A DNA stretch of 32,444 nucleotides, taken from assembly GCA_030830805.1 (NCBI GenBank), contig JAURMH010000081.1, forward strand, positions 1-32,444, in the 5' to 3' direction. This DNA comes from Bacteroidota bacterium. Lineage in GTDB: Bacteria; Bacteroidota; Bacteroidia; Sphingobacteriales; Sphingobacteriaceae. Positions 14,263 to 23,503 of this stretch are shown in pieces. A model generated the notes under the pieces. The model saw only the letters and a list, made by a program, of their open reading frames with translations, had not been told where the DNA came from and did not search any database. How positions within the stretch are numbered: the stretch's first letter is position 1; every line of letters begins with the position of its first letter. The translations under genes were made by a program, and so were the position numbers.

Positions 14263-17079
14263 ATGTCGAAAACAGCCAATAAACTAGAAGTAAAAGATTT
14301 TATACTGATTAAAGGGGCTAGGGTTCATAATTTAAAGAACATTTCTGTCAATATCCCTAAAAACAAATTAGTGGTTATTACAGGCCTATCTGGTTCTGGA
14401 AAGTCATCTTTAGCCTTCGATACTTTATATGCCGAGGGGCAAAGAAGGTATGTCGAGAGCTTATCTTCTTATGCAAGGCAGTTTTTAGGCAGAATGAATA
14501 AGCCAGAGGTCGATTATATTAAGGGAATTGCGCCTGCTATTGCCATTGAACAAAAGGTAACCGCCAATAACCCCAGATCTACCGTTGGTACTTCCACAGA
14601 AATTTATGATTATTTAAAATTGCTTTTTGCAAGGGTAGGTAGAACCTTCTCGCCTGTTTCGGGTCAAGAGGTAAAACGAGACACGGTAGATTCAGTGATG
14701 GCTTTTTTAAATAGCCAAGCCGAAGACACACTCTGTGTTGTTTTTGCGCCACTGCCCATACTAAAAGACAGGAACTTAAAAGAAGAGTTAGCTATACTTT
14801 TACAAAAAGGCTATAAGCGTGTGAGATTTAATGGGTCCATTTTTAAAATCGAAGATTTAATCGAAGATAAAACGGTTAAAAATACCAGTATCAAAAAAGC
14901 AGGAGCATTAGCCATTCTTATTGATAGAATTGTGTTGAATCAAGAAGAAGAAACACATTCGAGGTTAGCGGACTCTATTCAAACTGCATTTTTCGAAGGA
15001 CATGGCGATTGCATTATCGAATTAACTAAAGCATCGCAAACCAGCACGCATCAATTTTGCGATCGCTTTGAATTAGATGAAATTATATTTGAAGAACCTT
15101 CTGCCAATTTTTTCAGTTTCAATAATCCATACGGCGCTTGTAAGCGTTGCGAAGGTTATGGGAAAATAATTGGCATAGACGAAGACTTAGTAGTGCCAGA
15201 TAAAAGTAAATCTGTTTTTGAGGGGGCTATTGCACCTTGGCGTGGAGAAAAAATGAAAGAATGGTTAGACGTATTTATTAAACATTCTATCAAATTTGAT
15301 TTTCCAATTCATCGCTCTTATTTTCAATTAACGCAAGCCGAACAGCAATTGCTTTGGACTGGTAATAAATATTTTTCGGGTTTAAATGATTTCTTTAAAC
15401 AATTAGAAGAACAAACCTATAAGATTCAATATAGGGTAATGTTATCGAGGTATAGAGGTAAAACTAATTGCCCCGATTGTAAGGGTAGTAGGTTAAGACC
15501 AGATGCTAATTATGTAAAAGTTGCAGAAAAATCAATTACAGATTTAGTATTAATGCCAATAAGTACAATTGCTCAGTTTTTCGATACCTTGAAATTAAAT
15601 TCGCATGATGCGCAAATTGCAAAAAGAATTGTAGCAGAAATAAAAAATCGTTTACGCTATTTACAAGATGTTGGTTTAGGTTATTTAACCTTAAACCGTT
15701 TGTCTAATACCCTTTCGGGTGGTGAGTCACAGCGAATTAATTTAGCTACTTCTTTGGGCAGTAGTTTAGTGGGCTCTTTATATATTTTAGATGAACCAAG
15801 TATTGGATTGCATGCCAAAGACACGCAGAAATTAATTTCTGTCATGGAATCTTTGCGCGATACCGGTAATACCGTAATTGTGGTAGAGCACGATGAAGAA
15901 GTAATGAAAGCGGCCGATTATATTATTGATATTGGTCCTGATGCCGGTCGAAATGGAGGTGAAATTATTTTTGAAGGCCAATACAATGCTTTGGTAAAAG
16001 ATAAAAAAAGCTGGACTGGAAAATATTTAGGAGGGCTTGAAAACATTGAATTACCTAAACAAAGAAGGAAATGGTCGGAGTTTGTAACGATCAAAGGTGC
16101 TAGGGAAAATAATTTAAAAAACATTGATGTTAAATTTCCATTACATACTTTAACCGCGGTAACGGGCGTGAGTGGATCTGGAAAAACCAGTTTAGTGAAA
16201 AGAATTTTAGTACCTGCTTTGCAAAAAGCAATTGGAAGTTATACCGTCGATCAAACGGGTTTATTTGATTCCTTAGCAGGAGATTATAAATCTGTGCAAC
16301 AAATAGAAATGGTTGATCAAAATCCAATTGGAAAATCTTCTAGATCGAATCCGGTTACCTATGTAAAAGCATACGACGAAATTCGAAATTTATTTGCGAG
16401 TCAAGCCAGTGCAAAAGCAGCAGGAATGAAGCCTTCGCATTTTTCTTTTAATGTGGATGGGGGTCGTTGTGAGTTGTGTCAAGGAGAAGGCGAAGTGCGG
16501 GTAGAAATGCAGTTTATGGCAGATATATTTCTAACCTGTGAATCGTGCCATGGAAAACGATTTAAACAAGAAGTTTTATCAGTCACTTATCTTGAAAAAA
16601 ATATTTCTGAAATTTTAGATTTAACTATTGACGAGGCCATTGAATTTTTTGCGCTAGAAAAGAAAATTTTAAATAGAATAATTCCACTAGCAGAAGTTGG
16701 TTTAGGTTATGTTCATTTAGGACAATCGTCTAATACACTCTCCGGTGGAGAAGCACAGCGCATTAAACTAGCTTCCTTTTTATTAAAAGGAAATTCGCAA
16801 ACCCATACTTTATTTATTTTTGATGAACCAACTACGGGTCTTCATTTTCACGATATTAAAAAGCTATTGAAATCTTTCGATGCCTTAATCGCGCAAGGGA
16901 ATTCTATTATTGTAATCGAACATAATTTAGAAGTTGTTAAATCGGCCGATTGGGTAATAGATATTGGTCCTGCTGGCGGAGATAAAGGCGGAAATTTGGT
17001 TTTTGAAGGAACGCCAGAAGCCTTAGCGCAGTGTAAAGATTCGGTCACAGGACCCTTCTTATTAGAGAAATTAACCTAA
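14263..17079 (+). CDS. uvrA: Excinuclease ABC subunit A
   Basis: Damage-sensing ATPase of nucleotide excision repair that loads UvrB at lesions. 938 residues from this start. Two ABC ATPase modules are complete. The first has Walker [10 protein letters not shown] (41-49), the zinc module with CKRCEGYG and CPDCKGSR, the signature TLSGGESQR and Walker [13 protein letters not shown]. The second has GVSGSGKTS, a zinc finger [10 protein letters not shown]...CESCHGKR, signature TLSGGEAQR and Walker [12 protein letters not shown]. The [14 protein letters not shown] segment is also conserved. An upstream ATG at 14227 would add MGYFSFAGTIIS, but that lies over a predicted promoter and is not UvrA-like. 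The 3' end overlaps the convergent ribF by 9 bases. It is divergent from the ECF sigma gene across ~230 bases. Confidence 0.97.
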   Translation: MSKTANKLEVKDFILIKGARVHNLKNISVNIPKNKLVVITGLSGSGKSSLAFDTLYAEGQRRYVESLSSYARQFLGRMNKPEVDYIKGIAPAIAIEQKVTANNPRSTVGTSTEIYDYLKLLFARVGRTFSPVSGQEVKRDTVDSVMAFLNSQAEDTLCVVFAPLPILKDRNLKEELAILLQKGYKRVRFNGSIFKIEDLIEDKTVKNTSIKKAGALAILIDRIVLNQEEETHSRLADSIQTAFFEGHGDCIIELTKASQTSTHQFCDRFELDEIIFEEPSANFFSFNNPYGACKRCEGYGKIIGIDEDLVVPDKSKSVFEGAIAPWRGEKMKEWLDVFIKHSIKFDFPIHRSYFQLTQAEQQLLWTGNKYFSGLNDFFKQLEEQTYKIQYRVMLSRYRGKTNCPDCKGSRLRPDANYVKVAEKSITDLVLMPISTIAQFFDTLKLNSHDAQIAKRIVAEIKNRLRYLQDVGLGYLTLNRLSNTLSGGESQRINLATSLGSSLVGSLYILDEPSIGLHAKDTQKLISVMESLRDTGNTVIVVEHDEEVMKAADYIIDIGPDAGRNGGEIIFEGQYNALVKDKKSWTGKYLGGLENIELPKQRRKWSEFVTIKGARENNLKNIDVKFPLHTLTAVTGVSGSGKTSLVKRILVPALQKAIGSYTVDQTGLFDSLAGDYKSVQQIEMVDQNPIGKSSRSNPVTYVKAYDEIRNLFASQASAKAAGMKPSHFSFNVDGGRCELCQGEGEVRVEMQFMADIFLTCESCHGKRFKQEVLSVTYLEKNISEILDLTIDEAIEFFALEKKILNRIIPLAEVGLGYVHLGQSSNTLSGGEAQRIKLASFLLKGNSQTHTLFIFDEPTTGLHFHDIKKLLKSFDALIAQGNSIIVIEHNLEVVKSADWVIDIGPAGGDKGGNLVFEGTPEALAQCKDSVTGPFLLEKLT

Positions 17080-17997
17080 CGCTTTTCTGCAATTGATTTC
17101 GTCTTGCTGTATGCTCAATTTTAGTGCATCAAGCGAATCAAATTTTTGGTCGCCCCTGATGTATTGAATTAATTTAACTTGTATTTGTTCGTCGTAAATT
17201 TCTTGGTCGAAATCAAATATATTTACCTCTATTACTTTTTTACTTCCTTGAACGGTTGGCCGATCACCAATATATAACATGCCCTTGTAAGTTTGGGATT
17301 GCCATTCAATATGAACCGCATAAATGCCATCGGCTGGAATTAATTTATGGCTTTCTTGTATTTGTATATTGGCCGTTGGAAAGCCAATGCTGCGGCCTAT
17401 TTGGTCGCCTTTGACAACTATTCCTTCTATGGCATAAGGGTAGCCTAAATATTGATTTGCAATTGCAATATGGTGTTGTGCCAAAGCTGTTCTAATTTTT
17501 GTGGAACTAACCCCAACATCGTTGATATCTTGTTTAGGAATTTCTTCCACTTCAAAACCGTATGATGGACCGTAATGTTTTAAATGCTCGAAACTGCCTT
17601 CTCTATTTTTACCAAAATGATGGTCATAACCAATAACTAATTTTTTAGTACCAATTTGATCCACTAATATTTGTTGAATAAAATCGACCGAACTCAATCT
17701 CGAAAACTCTTTTGTAAATGGTATGATAATTAAATGAGCTATTCCGGATGCTTCTATTAATTTTATTTTTTCTGGAAGCGTATTGAGAATTTTTAAATGA
17801 TTGTCTTCTGGAAATAATACCAATCTTGGGTGTGGATGAAAGGTAATAATGACGCTTTCTCCATCAATTTGATGGGCAATTTCTTTTACGCGATGAATGA
17901 TTTTTTGATGACCAATGTGAACGCCATCAAAAGTGCCTGTAGTTACAACGGCATTTTTTATTGGCTTAAACTCCGATAACTGTTTATAAACTTTCAT
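17071..17997 (-). CDS. ribF: Bifunctional riboflavin kinase / FAD synthetase
   Basis: Phosphorylates riboflavin to FMN and adenylates it to FAD. The N-terminal nucleotidyltransferase domain (about 1-170) carries GTFDGVHIGHQKII (21-34), a HxGH-type motif, and VSSTKIR near 160. The C-terminal flavokinase domain (about 180-308) carries KGDQIGRSIGFPTANI with the conserved G-FPTAN element, and a downstream DGIYAVHI strand. 308 residues matches the family. It overlaps the end of truB by 14 bases, so it is translationally coupled as the last gene of the ftsX-DUF3098-uppP-truB-ribF run. Its 3' end overlaps that of uvrA by 9 bases on the other strand. Confidence 0.96.
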   Translation of the reverse strand: MKVYKQLSEFKPIKNAVVTTGTFDGVHIGHQKIIHRVKEIAHQIDGESVIITFHPHPRLVLFPEDNHLKILNTLPEKIKLIEASGIAHLIIIPFTKEFSRLSSVDFIQQILVDQIGTKKLVIGYDHHFGKNREGSFEHLKHYGPSYGFEVEEIPKQDINDVGVSSTKIRTALAQHHIAIANQYLGYPYAIEGIVVKGDQIGRSIGFPTANIQIQESHKLIPADGIYAVHIEWQSQTYKGMLYIGDRPTVQGSKKVIEVNIFDFDQEIYDEQIQVKLIQYIRGDQKFDSLDALKLSIQQDEINCRKALG

Positions 17998-18715
17998 CGA
18001 TGCTTGCTGTTTCTTTTGCTGTCCAATTAATTCTTTGTACCGAAATCTCGTCTATTAAAGTAGATAAATTCCAAGCATCGGCAATGTTAAATGCACCGCT
18101 TCTGGTTCTTCTTAATGCCGACAAATGCGCGCCACTATGCAAGGCCTTACCATAATCGTTTGCCAGCGATCGAATATAAGTTCCTTTACTGCAAACAACT
18201 CTAAAATCAATTTCGGGTAGGCGTATATTCGTAATTTCGAATTCACTTATCGTAATATTCCTAGATTTAATATTTACCGTTTCGCCACGGCGTGCTTTAT
18301 GATAAGCGCGTTCACCGTCTATTCTTAAAGCAGAATAGGAGGGCGAAACTTGGGCAATTTCGCCAATAAATTGTTGACAGGTTTCGTGTATTAGAGACTC
18401 CGTAATGTGTTTGGTTTCGAAAGTTTGATCTATGGCAGTTTCTAAATCGTAAGAGGGAGTGGTGGCGCCTAAGGTAAAGGTGCCGGTGTACTCTTTTTCT
18501 TCGGCCATGTGCAGGTCTACTTCTTTTGTTAGCTTTCCGGTACACACAATTAACAGGCCGGTAGCTAATGGATCTAGTGTGCCTGCATGGCCCACTTTTA
18601 TTTTTTTTATTCGCAAAGAATTTCTGATTTTTCCAACTACATCAAAAGAAGTCCAGGTTAATGGTTTATCTATTAATAACAGTTCCCCTTGCACAAAATC
18701 GAATACCTTGCTCAT
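17984..18715 (-). CDS. truB: tRNA pseudouridine(55) synthase
   Basis: Makes pseudouridine 55 in the T-loop of tRNAs. 243 residues with the family core: LLLIDKPLTWTSFDVV at 12-27, then GHAGTLDPLATGLL at 42-55 with the catalytic aspartate D48, EKEYTGTFTLGATTPSYD, and CSKGTYIRSLANDYG containing the conserved Tyr and Arg. It is on the short side, lacking a long C-terminal PUA domain, which is common in Bacteroidota. It starts three bases after the uppP stop and overlaps ribF by 14 bases. The truB-ribF pairing is widespread in bacteria. Confidence 0.96.
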   Translation of the reverse strand: MSKVFDFVQGELLLIDKPLTWTSFDVVGKIRNSLRIKKIKVGHAGTLDPLATGLLIVCTGKLTKEVDLHMAEEKEYTGTFTLGATTPSYDLETAIDQTFETKHITESLIHETCQQFIGEIAQVSPSYSALRIDGERAYHKARRGETVNIKSRNITISEFEITNIRLPEIDFRVVCSKGTYIRSLANDYGKALHSGAHLSALRRTRSGAFNIADAWNLSTLIDEISVQRINWTAKETASIDESL

Positions 18716-18718
18716 CTT

Positions 18719-19513
18719 TTAGCTAATTGAAATCTGGATGCCTAATGCATATAAAATTAATAGGCTAGCTCCTAAAGCAATTCGGTAATAGCCAAAAATT
18801 TTAAAACCGTTATTGCTTAAGTAATGTATAAATGTTTTGATAGCAATAAGGGCCACCACAAAACCAACTACATTACCGATGATTAACAAATTAATATCGT
18901 GTGCATTTAAAGTAATTCCTAATTTATAATAATCATAACTTTTTTTGCAGGTTGCTGCAAACATGGTGGGTACTGCTAAGAAAAAAGAAAACTCAGCGGC
19001 TTGTTTTTTAGATAATTTCTGCGTTAATCCACCAATGATGGTAGCCGCAGACCTAGACACACCAGGTATCATAGCGATACATTGAAATAATCCAATTTTA
19101 AAAGCACTTGGATATTTTATTTCTTGTTCGGCACGATGATTACTAGATTCGAACCATTTATCAAGTAAAATAAATACAACACCACCAATCATTAGCATGA
19201 GTGCAACCACAAAAGTATTTTCTAATAAAGCATCTATAGCATCCGAAAATAATAATCCGAATACGGCTGCAGGAATAAATCCAGCTATTAATTTAAAATA
19301 AAAATCTAGGCTTTGAAAAAATCTTTTCCAGTATAATACAACAACCGATAATATGGTTCCAAATTGAATAGCAATGGTAAAAAGTTTAGTGAAATGATCG
19401 GTACTAATACCCATAATGGAAGTAGTAATAATCATATGACCTGTAGAAGATACCGGCAAGAATTCTGTTAAACCTTCTACAATTGCAATTATAATGGCTT
19501 CAATGTAAGTCAT
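18719..19513 (-). CDS. uppP: Undecaprenyl-diphosphatase (bacitracin resistance protein)
   Basis: Integral membrane phosphatase of the BacA family that recycles undecaprenyl pyrophosphate to the monophosphate carrier for peptidoglycan and surface polysaccharides. 264 residues with about eight hydrophobic segments. Signature motif one is [14 protein letters not shown] at 13-26. Signature two is [10 protein letters not shown] at 150-159, with the conserved Ser and Arg. The start is the only ATG that keeps the usual short lead to motif one. It sits in the compact operon, 5 bases after the DUF3098 gene and 3 bases before truB. Confidence 0.97.
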   Translation of the reverse strand: MTYIEAIIIAIVEGLTEFLPVSSTGHMIITTSIMGISTDHFTKLFTIAIQFGTILSVVVLYWKRFFQSLDFYFKLIAGFIPAAVFGLLFSDAIDALLENTFVVALMLMIGGVVFILLDKWFESSNHRAEQEIKYPSAFKIGLFQCIAMIPGVSRSAATIIGGLTQKLSKKQAAEFSFFLAVPTMFAATCKKSYDYYKLGITLNAHDINLLIIGNVVGFVVALIAIKTFIHYLSNNGFKIFGYYRIALGASLLILYALGIQISIS

Positions 19514-19518
19514 TGGCC

Positions 19519-19746
19519 TTATTTAGCTTTTTTTAGAATGCCAATAATTACCGTAATGATGCCTAATAATACGACAATTGGTGCAAGTGTAATTTTTCTG
19601 AAATCTAAAATATTTTCGGTACCACTCATCAAAATAAATCCAAGAAATAATATAATTACACCAGCAATTAGGTATTGATAGTTTGCTTTTCCAAAAACGA
19701 AGTCTGTATTTTTTTCGCTATTTTGTGTTGTTGTTTTCTTTGTCAT
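19519..19746 (-). CDS. DUF3098 family small membrane protein
   Basis: A 75-residue protein with a polar Thr/Lys/Asn-rich start (about 1-20), an [15 protein letters not shown] segment leading into a first transmembrane helix (about 25-42), a short loop with [10 protein letters not shown], and a second helix (about 52-71) ending in basic residues. This is the pattern of DUF3098, a family found almost only in Bacteroidota and usually between ftsX and uppP, as here (2 bases after ftsX, 5 before uppP). Function unknown. Its position suggests a part in envelope growth or division (inference). Confidence 0.88.
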   Translation of the reverse strand: MTKKTTTQNSEKNTDFVFGKANYQYLIAGVIILFLGFILMSGTENILDFRKITLAPIVVLLGIITVIIGILKKAK

Positions 19747-19748
19747 GA

Positions 19749-20630
19749 TTATTTTTTATAAAGATCGTCTATGTGTTGATTTAAATATTTATTGACTGCA
19801 AAATAAGTACTGAAGATGGAAATGATGATGCCCATTAAAATGATACCTGCAAATAAAAACCCGAATTCAAGATAGTTTTGCAACATGACTAATTCTGGCA
19901 TTTCTGTTTTAGCAATATATAAAGTACTCAGCAGTAAAAGTATGGCAACAATGCCGCCAAGCAAACCATGTATCATTCCAGAAACGATGTAAGGCTTACG
20001 AATAAAGCCTTTGGTGGCACCCACTAATTGCATACTTCTAATAATGAATCGTTGAGAATACATGGCCAAACGAATGGTATTGTTAATTAATGCAATGGCA
20101 ATTATCAGTAGGGTAAAGCCAAATGCGATGATTACTAAGCTAATCGATTTTAAGTTTTCGTTTACCATATCAATTAAAGATTCTTGGTAAATCACATCCT
20201 TCACAATTTCTTTTTTCTTAAGCTTAGTCACTAGTTTTTGTATTCTTTCTTTGTTGGCAAATTCTGCTTTTAAATAAACATCGATAGAAGCCGACAGCGG
20301 ATTGTATCCTAAAAATTTAACAAAATCTTCTCCTAAATCGTTGGATAGGTTTTTGGCTGCAGATTCTTTACTAATAAATTGTGTTGATTTAATACTTTCG
20401 TTTTTCTCTAGATTACTTTGAAGCGTGAAAATTTCGTTATCCCCTGCATTTTCTTTGATCACTACATTTAAAACAATATTTTCTTTGACAAAGTTGGAAA
20501 GATTTTTTCCGTGTAATACAATCAGCCCAAGTAAGCCCACCATAACCAAAACTAGCGATATGCTGAAAATGGTAGATATATAAAATGTTTTAAGTGTTTT
20601 CTTGGGTTTTACTGAATTGGTATTTGACAT
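19749..20630 (-). CDS. ftsX: Cell division protein FtsX (ABC transporter-like permease)
   Basis: Membrane partner of FtsE; the FtsEX complex activates peptidoglycan hydrolases during division. 293 residues: cytoplasmic basic N-tail, TM1 at about 17-40, then a periplasmic domain to ~165 (SKESAAKNLSNDLGEDFVKFLGYNPLSA... with the conserved 'NPLxAS' turn). Three more helices follow (about 170-190, 218-240, 255-280), with the typical IRSMQLVGATKGFIRKPY cytoplasmic loop that contacts FtsE. No ftsE is in this window, which is usual for Bacteroidota where it is often unlinked. It is the first gene of the operon, divergent from leuS. Confidence 0.93.
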   Translation of the reverse strand: MSNTNSVKPKKTLKTFYISTIFSISLVLVMVGLLGLIVLHGKNLSNFVKENIVLNVVIKENAGDNEIFTLQSNLEKNESIKSTQFISKESAAKNLSNDLGEDFVKFLGYNPLSASIDVYLKAEFANKERIQKLVTKLKKKEIVKDVIYQESLIDMVNENLKSISLVIIAFGFTLLIIAIALINNTIRLAMYSQRFIIRSMQLVGATKGFIRKPYIVSGMIHGLLGGIVAILLLLSTLYIAKTEMPELVMLQNYLEFGFLFAGIILMGIIISIFSTYFAVNKYLNQHIDDLYKK

Positions 20631-20647
20631 AGTTGTTCCTTTGTTTG

Positions 20648-20655
20648 CGAAGATA
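20648..20655 (-). promoter_or_regulatory. Possible -7 element of the ftsX operon
   Basis: TATCTTCG on the minus strand, 17 bases before the ftsX ATG. It is one base from TAnnTTTG and is the best candidate in the 107-base divergent gap with leuS. A weak AAAGGA lies before the start. Tentative. Confidence 0.3.
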
Positions 20656-20725
20656 AAAAATCTTGATTAAAACAGGGAATGTTTAAAAACTGAAAATCTG
20701 CTCCAATTTTAATAAATTCGCCCTA

Positions 20726-20733
20726 TATATTTG
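20726..20733 (+). promoter_or_regulatory. Predicted -7 element abutting the leuS start
   Basis: TATATTTG fits TAnnTTTG exactly but ends only four bases before the leuS ATG at 20738. Transcription starting the usual few bases downstream would give a leaderless or nearly leaderless mRNA. No -33 TTG is visible at normal spacing. Confidence 0.4.
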
Positions 20734-20737
20734 CAAT

Positions 20738-23503
20738 ATGGATTATAAGTTTAGCGAAATTGAAGGGAAATGGCAGCAGTTTTGGGCTCAAAATGGCACT
20801 TTTAAGGCCGAAAACAGCTACAATAAGCCCAAATATTATGTTTTGGATATGTTTCCCTACCCTTCAGGTGCCGGCTTACATGTGGGGCATCCGCTAGGTT
20901 ATATTGCATCAGATATTTTTGCGAGGTATAAAAGATTAACAGGATTTAATGTTTTGCATCCAATGGGATACGATTCTTTTGGTTTACCTGCAGAGCAATA
21001 CGCGATTCAAACTGGACAACACCCTGCCATTACCACTACCAATAATATTAATCGATACAGAGAACAATTAGACAGAATTGGATTTTCTTTTGATTGGTCG
21101 CGCGAAATTAAAACCAGCGATCCAAGTTATTACCGTTGGACACAATGGATTTTTCAACAATTATTTAATTCTTGGTATAATACGGCCATTCAAAAAGCAG
21201 AACCCATCGAAAATTTAATTGCTATATTTTCGCAACAAGGAAATGCAAGTGTAAAAGCGGCATGCGCCGAAACACCCGAATTTACTGCTTTACAATGGAA
21301 CGAATTGCCAGCTAAAGAGCAACAAAAAATATTATTAAACTATAGAATTGCTTATTTGGCCGACAGCTGGGTAAACTGGTGTCCTGCACTTGGAACGGTG
21401 TTGGCAAATGATGAAGTCAAAGATGGTTATTCTGAAAGAGGCGGACATCCGGTAGAACAAAAGCTGATGAAGCAGTGGTCGCTAAGGATTGCGGCCTATG
21501 CCGATCGATTATTAGCTAGTTTAAACGATTTAGACTGGACTGATCCTATTAAAGAAATGCAAAGAAATTGGATTGGGAAAAGCGAAGGCGCTGCCATTCA
21601 ATTTAGTTTAGTTGATCATGCCAAAAAAATTGAAGTTTTTAGTACCCGACCCGATACTATTTTTGGTGCAACATTTTTAGTGTTGGCGCCAGAACACGAA
21701 TTGGTAAATCAAATTACAAAAGCAGATTATAAAGATGCAGTTGCGGCTTATCAAAAATCAGCAGCAATTAAATCCGAACGCGACCGAATGAGTGATGTGA
21801 AAACCATTACTGGACAATTTACAGGAGCCTATGTTCACCATCCATTTTTGGATGTGCAAATTCCAGTTTGGATTGGAGATTATGTTTTGGCAAGTTATGG
21901 AACAGGCGCTGTTATGGCTGTTCCTGCACATGATGCAAGAGATTATGCATTTGCAAAACATTTTAATTTAAATATTATTGAAGTAGTAGCAGGTGGAGAT
22001 ATTAGTATCGCCTCTTACGATGCAAAAGAAGGTCTGTTGTTAAATTCTGATTTTTTAAATGGCCTAACAGTTAAAGAAGCAGTTAAAAAAGTAATAGCAG
22101 CAATTGAAGCAGCAGAAATTGGAAAAGGAAAAATAAATTTCCGTTTAAGAGATGCCATTTTTGGACGTCAGCGTTATTGGGGCGAACCCATTCCAGTATA
22201 TTATCAAGATGATATTCCGTATTTAATTGAACAAAAAGATTTACCATTAACACTTCCCTCGATTGATAAATTTATTCCAACAGAAGATGGCGAGCCACCG
22301 TTAGCAAGGGCTCATGATTGGAAATATAAAAACGAGTTTGCCTACGAAACAACAACCATGCCTGGTTGGGCTGGTTCTTCTTGGTATTACTTGCGTTATA
22401 TGGATTCACAAAACGAACAAGTATTTGCCAATCCTGCCGCTTTAAAATATTGGAATCAAGTGGATTTATATATTGGCGGTTCGGAACATGCAACCGGCCA
22501 TTTACTTTATGCGCGTTTTTTCTGCAAGTTTTTATTTGACTTAGGTTATTTAACATTTGATGAGCCATTTAAAAAGCTCATTAACCAAGGCATGATACAA
22601 GGGCGTTCCAATTTTGTTTATCGAGTGAATGGTACCAATCAATACGTATCTTTTGATTTAAAAGAGCAGTACCAAACTACGGCATTGCATGCAGATGTAA
22701 ATTGCGTAGAAAATGATATACTGAATATTCCAAAATTTAAAGCATCCTTTCCAGAATTTGCCAATGCCGAATTTATTTTAAGCGCAGGTAAATACTATTG
22801 TGGTTTTGAAGTAGAAAAAATGTCTAAATCGAAATACAATGTGGTGAACCCCGACGATATTATTCAGCGATACGGTGCAGATACGCTCAGAATGTATGAA
22901 ATGTTTTTGGGGCCATTGGAGCAAAGCAAGCCTTGGAACACTAATGGAATTGAGGGTGTCCACAAATTCTTAAGAAAATTCTGGAAATTATTTCATAACG
23001 ATCAATTTGATTTTCAGGTAGCAGATGCACCCGCAAGTAAACAAGAAAATAAAGCTTTACATAAATTAATCAAAAAAGTACAAGAAGATATCGAAAGATT
23101 TTCTTTCAATACTTCGGTAAGTAGTTTTATGATTTGTGTTAATGAATTGCAAGATTTAAAATGCAATAATAAAAGTGTTTTGCAAGATTTAGTGATATTA
23201 CTTTCGCCTTATGCACCGCATATTTCGGAAGAATTATGGGCTTTATTAGGCAATAGCGCTGGTAGTTTATCTACCACAAAATTTCCTGTATACAATCCCG
23301 AATTTTTAGTGGAAGATGAATTTAGTTATCCTATTTCTATCAATGGAAAAACAAAAATCAACTTGGCTATTTCTTTGCAATTAAATCAGCAATCGGTAAT
23401 AGATTTAGTCTTAGCCAATGCAGAGGTACAAAAATATTTAGAAGGCAAAATACCTAAAAAAGTAATTTTCGTTAAAGGGAAAATCATCAATTTAGTAGTG
23501 TAA
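20738..23503 (+). CDS. leuS: Leucyl-tRNA synthetase
   Basis: Class I aminoacyl-tRNA synthetase charging tRNA-Leu. 921 residues. The catalytic HIGH-type motif is HVGH at 48-51 inside DMFPYPSGAGLHVGHPLGY, and the KMSKS motif is at 694-698. The editing (CP1) domain lies between, with FSTRPDTIFGATF and the YGTGAVMAVPAHDARDYAF segment whose Thr and Asp residues clear mischarged tRNA. WVNWCPALGTVLANDEV and the MPGWAGSSWYYLRYMD core are also typical. The insertion before KMSKS (about 625-690) appears in Bacteroidota LeuS as I recall it and is not a frameshift. The first ATG matches the family start. The stop touches the stop of convergent rodA with no spacer. Confidence 0.97.
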   Translation: MDYKFSEIEGKWQQFWAQNGTFKAENSYNKPKYYVLDMFPYPSGAGLHVGHPLGYIASDIFARYKRLTGFNVLHPMGYDSFGLPAEQYAIQTGQHPAITTTNNINRYREQLDRIGFSFDWSREIKTSDPSYYRWTQWIFQQLFNSWYNTAIQKAEPIENLIAIFSQQGNASVKAACAETPEFTALQWNELPAKEQQKILLNYRIAYLADSWVNWCPALGTVLANDEVKDGYSERGGHPVEQKLMKQWSLRIAAYADRLLASLNDLDWTDPIKEMQRNWIGKSEGAAIQFSLVDHAKKIEVFSTRPDTIFGATFLVLAPEHELVNQITKADYKDAVAAYQKSAAIKSERDRMSDVKTITGQFTGAYVHHPFLDVQIPVWIGDYVLASYGTGAVMAVPAHDARDYAFAKHFNLNIIEVVAGGDISIASYDAKEGLLLNSDFLNGLTVKEAVKKVIAAIEAAEIGKGKINFRLRDAIFGRQRYWGEPIPVYYQDDIPYLIEQKDLPLTLPSIDKFIPTEDGEPPLARAHDWKYKNEFAYETTTMPGWAGSSWYYLRYMDSQNEQVFANPAALKYWNQVDLYIGGSEHATGHLLYARFFCKFLFDLGYLTFDEPFKKLINQGMIQGRSNFVYRVNGTNQYVSFDLKEQYQTTALHADVNCVENDILNIPKFKASFPEFANAEFILSAGKYYCGFEVEKMSKSKYNVVNPDDIIQRYGADTLRMYEMFLGPLEQSKPWNTNGIEGVHKFLRKFWKLFHNDQFDFQVADAPASKQENKALHKLIKKVQEDIERFSFNTSVSSFMICVNELQDLKCNNKSVLQDLVILLSPYAPHISEELWALLGNSAGSLSTTKFPVYNPEFLVEDEFSYPISINGKTKINLAISLQLNQQSVIDLVLANAEVQKYLEGKIPKKVIFVKGKIINLVV

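Noticed and set aside
22580-22815. Apparent foreign insertion before the LeuS KMSKS motif
   Set aside because: It keeps frame and composition, and an insertion here is, as I recall, normal for LeuS of Bacteroidota.
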